Below, in pieces: positions 13,896 through 15,513 of a stretch of 15,513 nt of DNA. Source of the DNA: JBQTHP01 sp052389755 (lineage in GTDB: Bacteria; Pseudomonadota; Gammaproteobacteria; Steroidobacterales; Steroidobacteraceae); NCBI GenBank assembly GCA_052389755.1, contig JBQTHP010000151.1, positions 1 through 15,513 on the forward strand, given 5' to 3'. The notes beneath the pieces are model-generated. The model was not told where the DNA came from. It was given only the letters and a program-made list of their open reading frames with translations, and ran no database searches. The position numbers and the translations under genes are program-made. The first letter of the stretch is position 1; every line of letters begins with the position of its first letter.

Positions 13896-14227
13896 GTGCT
13901 CTCGGGCTGGCACCAGGATCCGGAGTTTCTTGACTCCGCCGGCAATCCTCGCGAGCTGGCCGTCGACGGGACGCCGCCCGGCTTTGCAGAGTTCGTCCGC
14001 CGCTATGGTGGAGATTCCGGCCGGCGCAGTCCTCAAAGAAACTTCAATTGGTGCGCGCGGTCGAGCCGCGCGCGGACGACACGGTGCGCGCATTGACGCG
14101 CGTTCCGATTACCGCGGCAGAGTTCTTCGCGCGGGCGCCCGACCGAACTCGAGGATTAGAAGATGAAACGGCGAGGGACCGCCACCTGCGGACCGGGAAA
14201 CAAGCCAACAGGAGTGATCGATCATGA
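13896..14227 (+). pseudogene. DUF6502-family protein remnant with two frameshifts
   Basis: Three successive frames reconstruct the C-terminal part of a DUF6502 protein. Frame one gives VLSGWHQDPEFLD and then GFAEFVRRYGGD up to 14015. Frame two gives IPAGAVLKE (about 14014-14040). Frame three gives LQLVRAVEPRADDTVRALTR and VPITAAEFFARAPDR, and runs to a TGA at 14225-14227. A two-base deletion near 14015 and one extra A near 14038-14041 explain the shifts. The N-terminal helix-turn-helix-like half is missing, and the piece starts just after the promoter/palindrome. The last frame overlaps the ATG of the following DUF5666 gene by ATGA, as expected of a coupled pair. DUF6502 function is unknown. 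Confidence 0.65.
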
Positions 14228-15513
14228 ACATTGAAACGAGAATCCGCCGCACGCTGCCGGTCGTAGCGGCCGTCCTGCTCGCCGCGTGCAGCGGCGGGGG
14301 TTCAGGCTCAGAAGACACCGCCGCCTCGACGCCGGTGGTGGCGGTCGGCGCGATCACTGGCTTCGGAAGCGTGCACGTGAACGGAGTGCGCTTTGACACC
14401 AGTGGCGCCACGGTGACCCTCGACGGTCAGCAGGGCACGGAATCGCAGCTGCGCGTCGGGCATGTCGTACGTGTCGAGGGACGTCTCAATGCCGACCGGC
14501 GTGGCGGCAGAGCGTCCTCGATTGACTTCGACGACGCCGTGGAGGGTCCTGTGCAATCGGTGGATGGGACCGCCGGCACGCTGGTCGTGCTCGGTCAGAA
14601 CGTGAGGGTGGACGCGCTGACCTCCTTTGACGATGACTTTCAGCCCGCCTCCTTGGCGGGTGTGGCAATCGGCGCGATCGTCGAGGTGAGTGGTTTTCGG
14701 GATGCGAACGGCGTGATTCATGCGACCCGGATCGAGCGCGAAGACGCCGCCGGCGAGTTCGAGGTCACGGGCACCGTCCAAGACCACGATGCGGCCGCGA
14801 AGCGCTTCAGCATTGCTGCACTGATCGTCGACTACAGCACTGCACAGCTCGACGATCTGCCGGGCGGAGCGCCGGTCGACGGCCTGTTGGTCGAAGTGAA
14901 GGGCCGATCGCTCGATGCGAACGGCGTCTTGCTCGCGACTCGGGTCGAGGGCAAGCAGAAAGACATGGATGCGGATGACGACAATGAGGCCGAGATCGAG
15001 GGCCTGATCACGCGCTTCGTCTCACCGACCGACTTCGACGTCAATGGCCAGCGCGTGACCACCACGGCGGCCACGCGCTTCGAGAATGGCACGAGCGCCA
15101 ATCTCGCGCTCAACGCGCGGGTCGAGGTCGAGGGCAATGTCCGCGATGGCGTACTGCTGGCGGATAAGGTCGAGTTCGAGCGCGAGGCGGATCTGCGCGT
15201 GTCAGCGGACGTCGGCAGCATTGTTGCGACGGCCGGCACGTTCACGGTACTCGGGATCACGATCCAGACCGATACCACGACCCGCTTCGAGGACAAGACG
15301 GATGCCCAGGTGCGCCCGTTCGACCTCGCGGCACTGCGTGTCGGCGATTTTGTCGAGGTGCGCGGTTCAGCAGGCAGCATCCCAAACAGCATTGCCGCCG
15401 CGCGCGTCGAGCGCGACGACGATGAGGACGAGATCGAGTTGCGCGGACCCGCGGCGAACGTGGCGCAGCCGCAGCTCACGATCCTGGGGGTTACCGTGAT
15501 GACGGACGCCAAC
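14224..15513 (+). CDS. DUF5666-repeat lipoprotein (3' end outside window)
   Basis: 430 codons are open to the window edge. AGGAG (14210-14214) lies nine bases before the ATG. The N-terminus is a lipoprotein signal: R-R, a hydrophobic LPVVAAVLLAAC and lipobox L-A-A-C with C22 as the lipidated residue. Serine at +2 favours outer-membrane anchoring. After a Gly/Ser linker the protein is a series of 65-75-residue repeats of the DUF5666 type. Each has a G-x-(I/V)-T-x-(F/V) strand, a small (T)-T-x-F-(E/D) turn, then V-G-x-x-V-E-V-x-G and A-x-x-V-E-R/E closing strands (for example AVEVSG-like at about 158, VEGNVRDGVLLADKVEFERE, VEVRGSAGS). Acidic linkers such as DMDADDDNEAE separate them. At least five repeats begin within the window. 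The role is unknown; beta-rich surface or periplasmic binding is an inference. It is intact, unlike its DUF6502 partner. Confidence 0.85.
   Translation, partial: MNIETRIRRTLPVVAAVLLAACSGGGSGSEDTAASTPVVAVGAITGFGSVHVNGVRFDTSGATVTLDGQQGTESQLRVGHVVRVEGRLNADRRGGRASSIDFDDAVEGPVQSVDGTAGTLVVLGQNVRVDALTSFDDDFQPASLAGVAIGAIVEVSGFRDANGVIHATRIEREDAAGEFEVTGTVQDHDAAAKRFSIAALIVDYSTAQLDDLPGGAPVDGLLVEVKGRSLDANGVLLATRVEGKQKDMDADDDNEAEIEGLITRFVSPTDFDVNGQRVTTTAATRFENGTSANLALNARVEVEGNVRDGVLLADKVEFEREADLRVSADVGSIVATAGTFTVLGITIQTDTTTRFEDKTDAQVRPFDLAALRVGDFVEVRGSAGSIPNSIAAARVERDDDEDEIELRGPAANVAQPQLTILGVTVMTDAN

Noticed and set aside
14832..15512. A Ser/Arg-rich minus-strand frame of 226 codons at the right edge
   Set aside because: Complement of the repetitive DUF5666 gene; low-complexity composition follows from the sense codons.
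1..15513. CRISPR array, tRNA or rRNA genes, insertion sequences, phage integrase or att sites
   Set aside because: No regularly spaced repeats, cloverleaf patterns, transposase or integrase motifs were seen on either strand. The only tandem repeat is the 18-bp start-site duplication.

Overview
The window is GC-rich, gene-dense DNA that reads like a proteobacterial chromosome, most probably a gammaproteobacterium near the Xanthomonadales, Nevskiales or Steroidobacterales. That placement is an inference from the gene families: a GH13 / GH13_23 / GH97 maltodextrin cassette behind a possible TonB-receptor tail, a DUF6502-DUF5666 gene pair, CHRD and AA5-like secreted proteins, and an outer-membrane beta-barrel C-terminus. 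No rRNA, tRNA, CRISPR array or insertion sequence was seen.

Region 1 (1-5523, + strand) is an intact maltodextrin/starch utilisation operon. It has a secreted GH13 alpha-amylase, a cytoplasmic GH13_23 alpha-glucosidase whose ribosome-binding site lies at the end of the amylase gene, and a periplasmic SusB-like GH97 alpha-glucosidase that starts directly after the previous stop codon. The six codons at the left edge could be the tail of the matching TonB-dependent receptor. A 19-bp imperfect hairpin lies between that tail and the amylase.

Region 2 (about 5560-9710) is a patchwork of broken genes with two intact small genes among them. The fragments are a 5'-truncated Doc/Fic toxin, a C-terminally truncated Lrp/AsnC regulator facing a kynureninase-like aminotransferase core that lacks both ends, an ATP-dependent DNA ligase N-terminus fused to a frameshifted LysR C-terminus, an M20 amidohydrolase lacking its N-terminus, an unidentified C-terminal tail and the first residues of an ECF sigma factor. 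The intact genes are a secreted cupin and a small dimeric alpha/beta-barrel-like protein.

Region 3 (9703-12697, - strand) encodes secreted proteins. A CHRD-domain protein is followed by a large galactose-oxidase-like (AA5/kelch + DUF1929) protein. The latter is split into two overlapping reading frames by a frameshift exactly after its presumed active-site cysteine. Its start region carries a tandem duplication of the Shine-Dalgarno plus ATG. The ECF sigma fragment overlaps its 3' end.

Region 4 (12755-14227) is again decayed: an outer-membrane barrel C-terminus with an in-frame stop, a conserved hypothetical with an internal deletion, a possible TonB-receptor tail, a membrane-protein fragment and a DUF6502 gene with two frameshifts. 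It also holds a strong-looking promoter overlapped by a perfect inverted repeat in an A/T-rich island (13803-13837).

Region 5 (14224 to the right edge) is an intact lipoprotein with tandem DUF5666 domains that runs off the window. Its ATG overlaps the DUF6502 stop.

The main biological message is a working glucan cassette beside a zone of extensive gene erosion. Whether the erosion is natural decay or partly an assembly artefact cannot be decided from the sequence alone. All family calls were made by eye from motifs; no database search was run.
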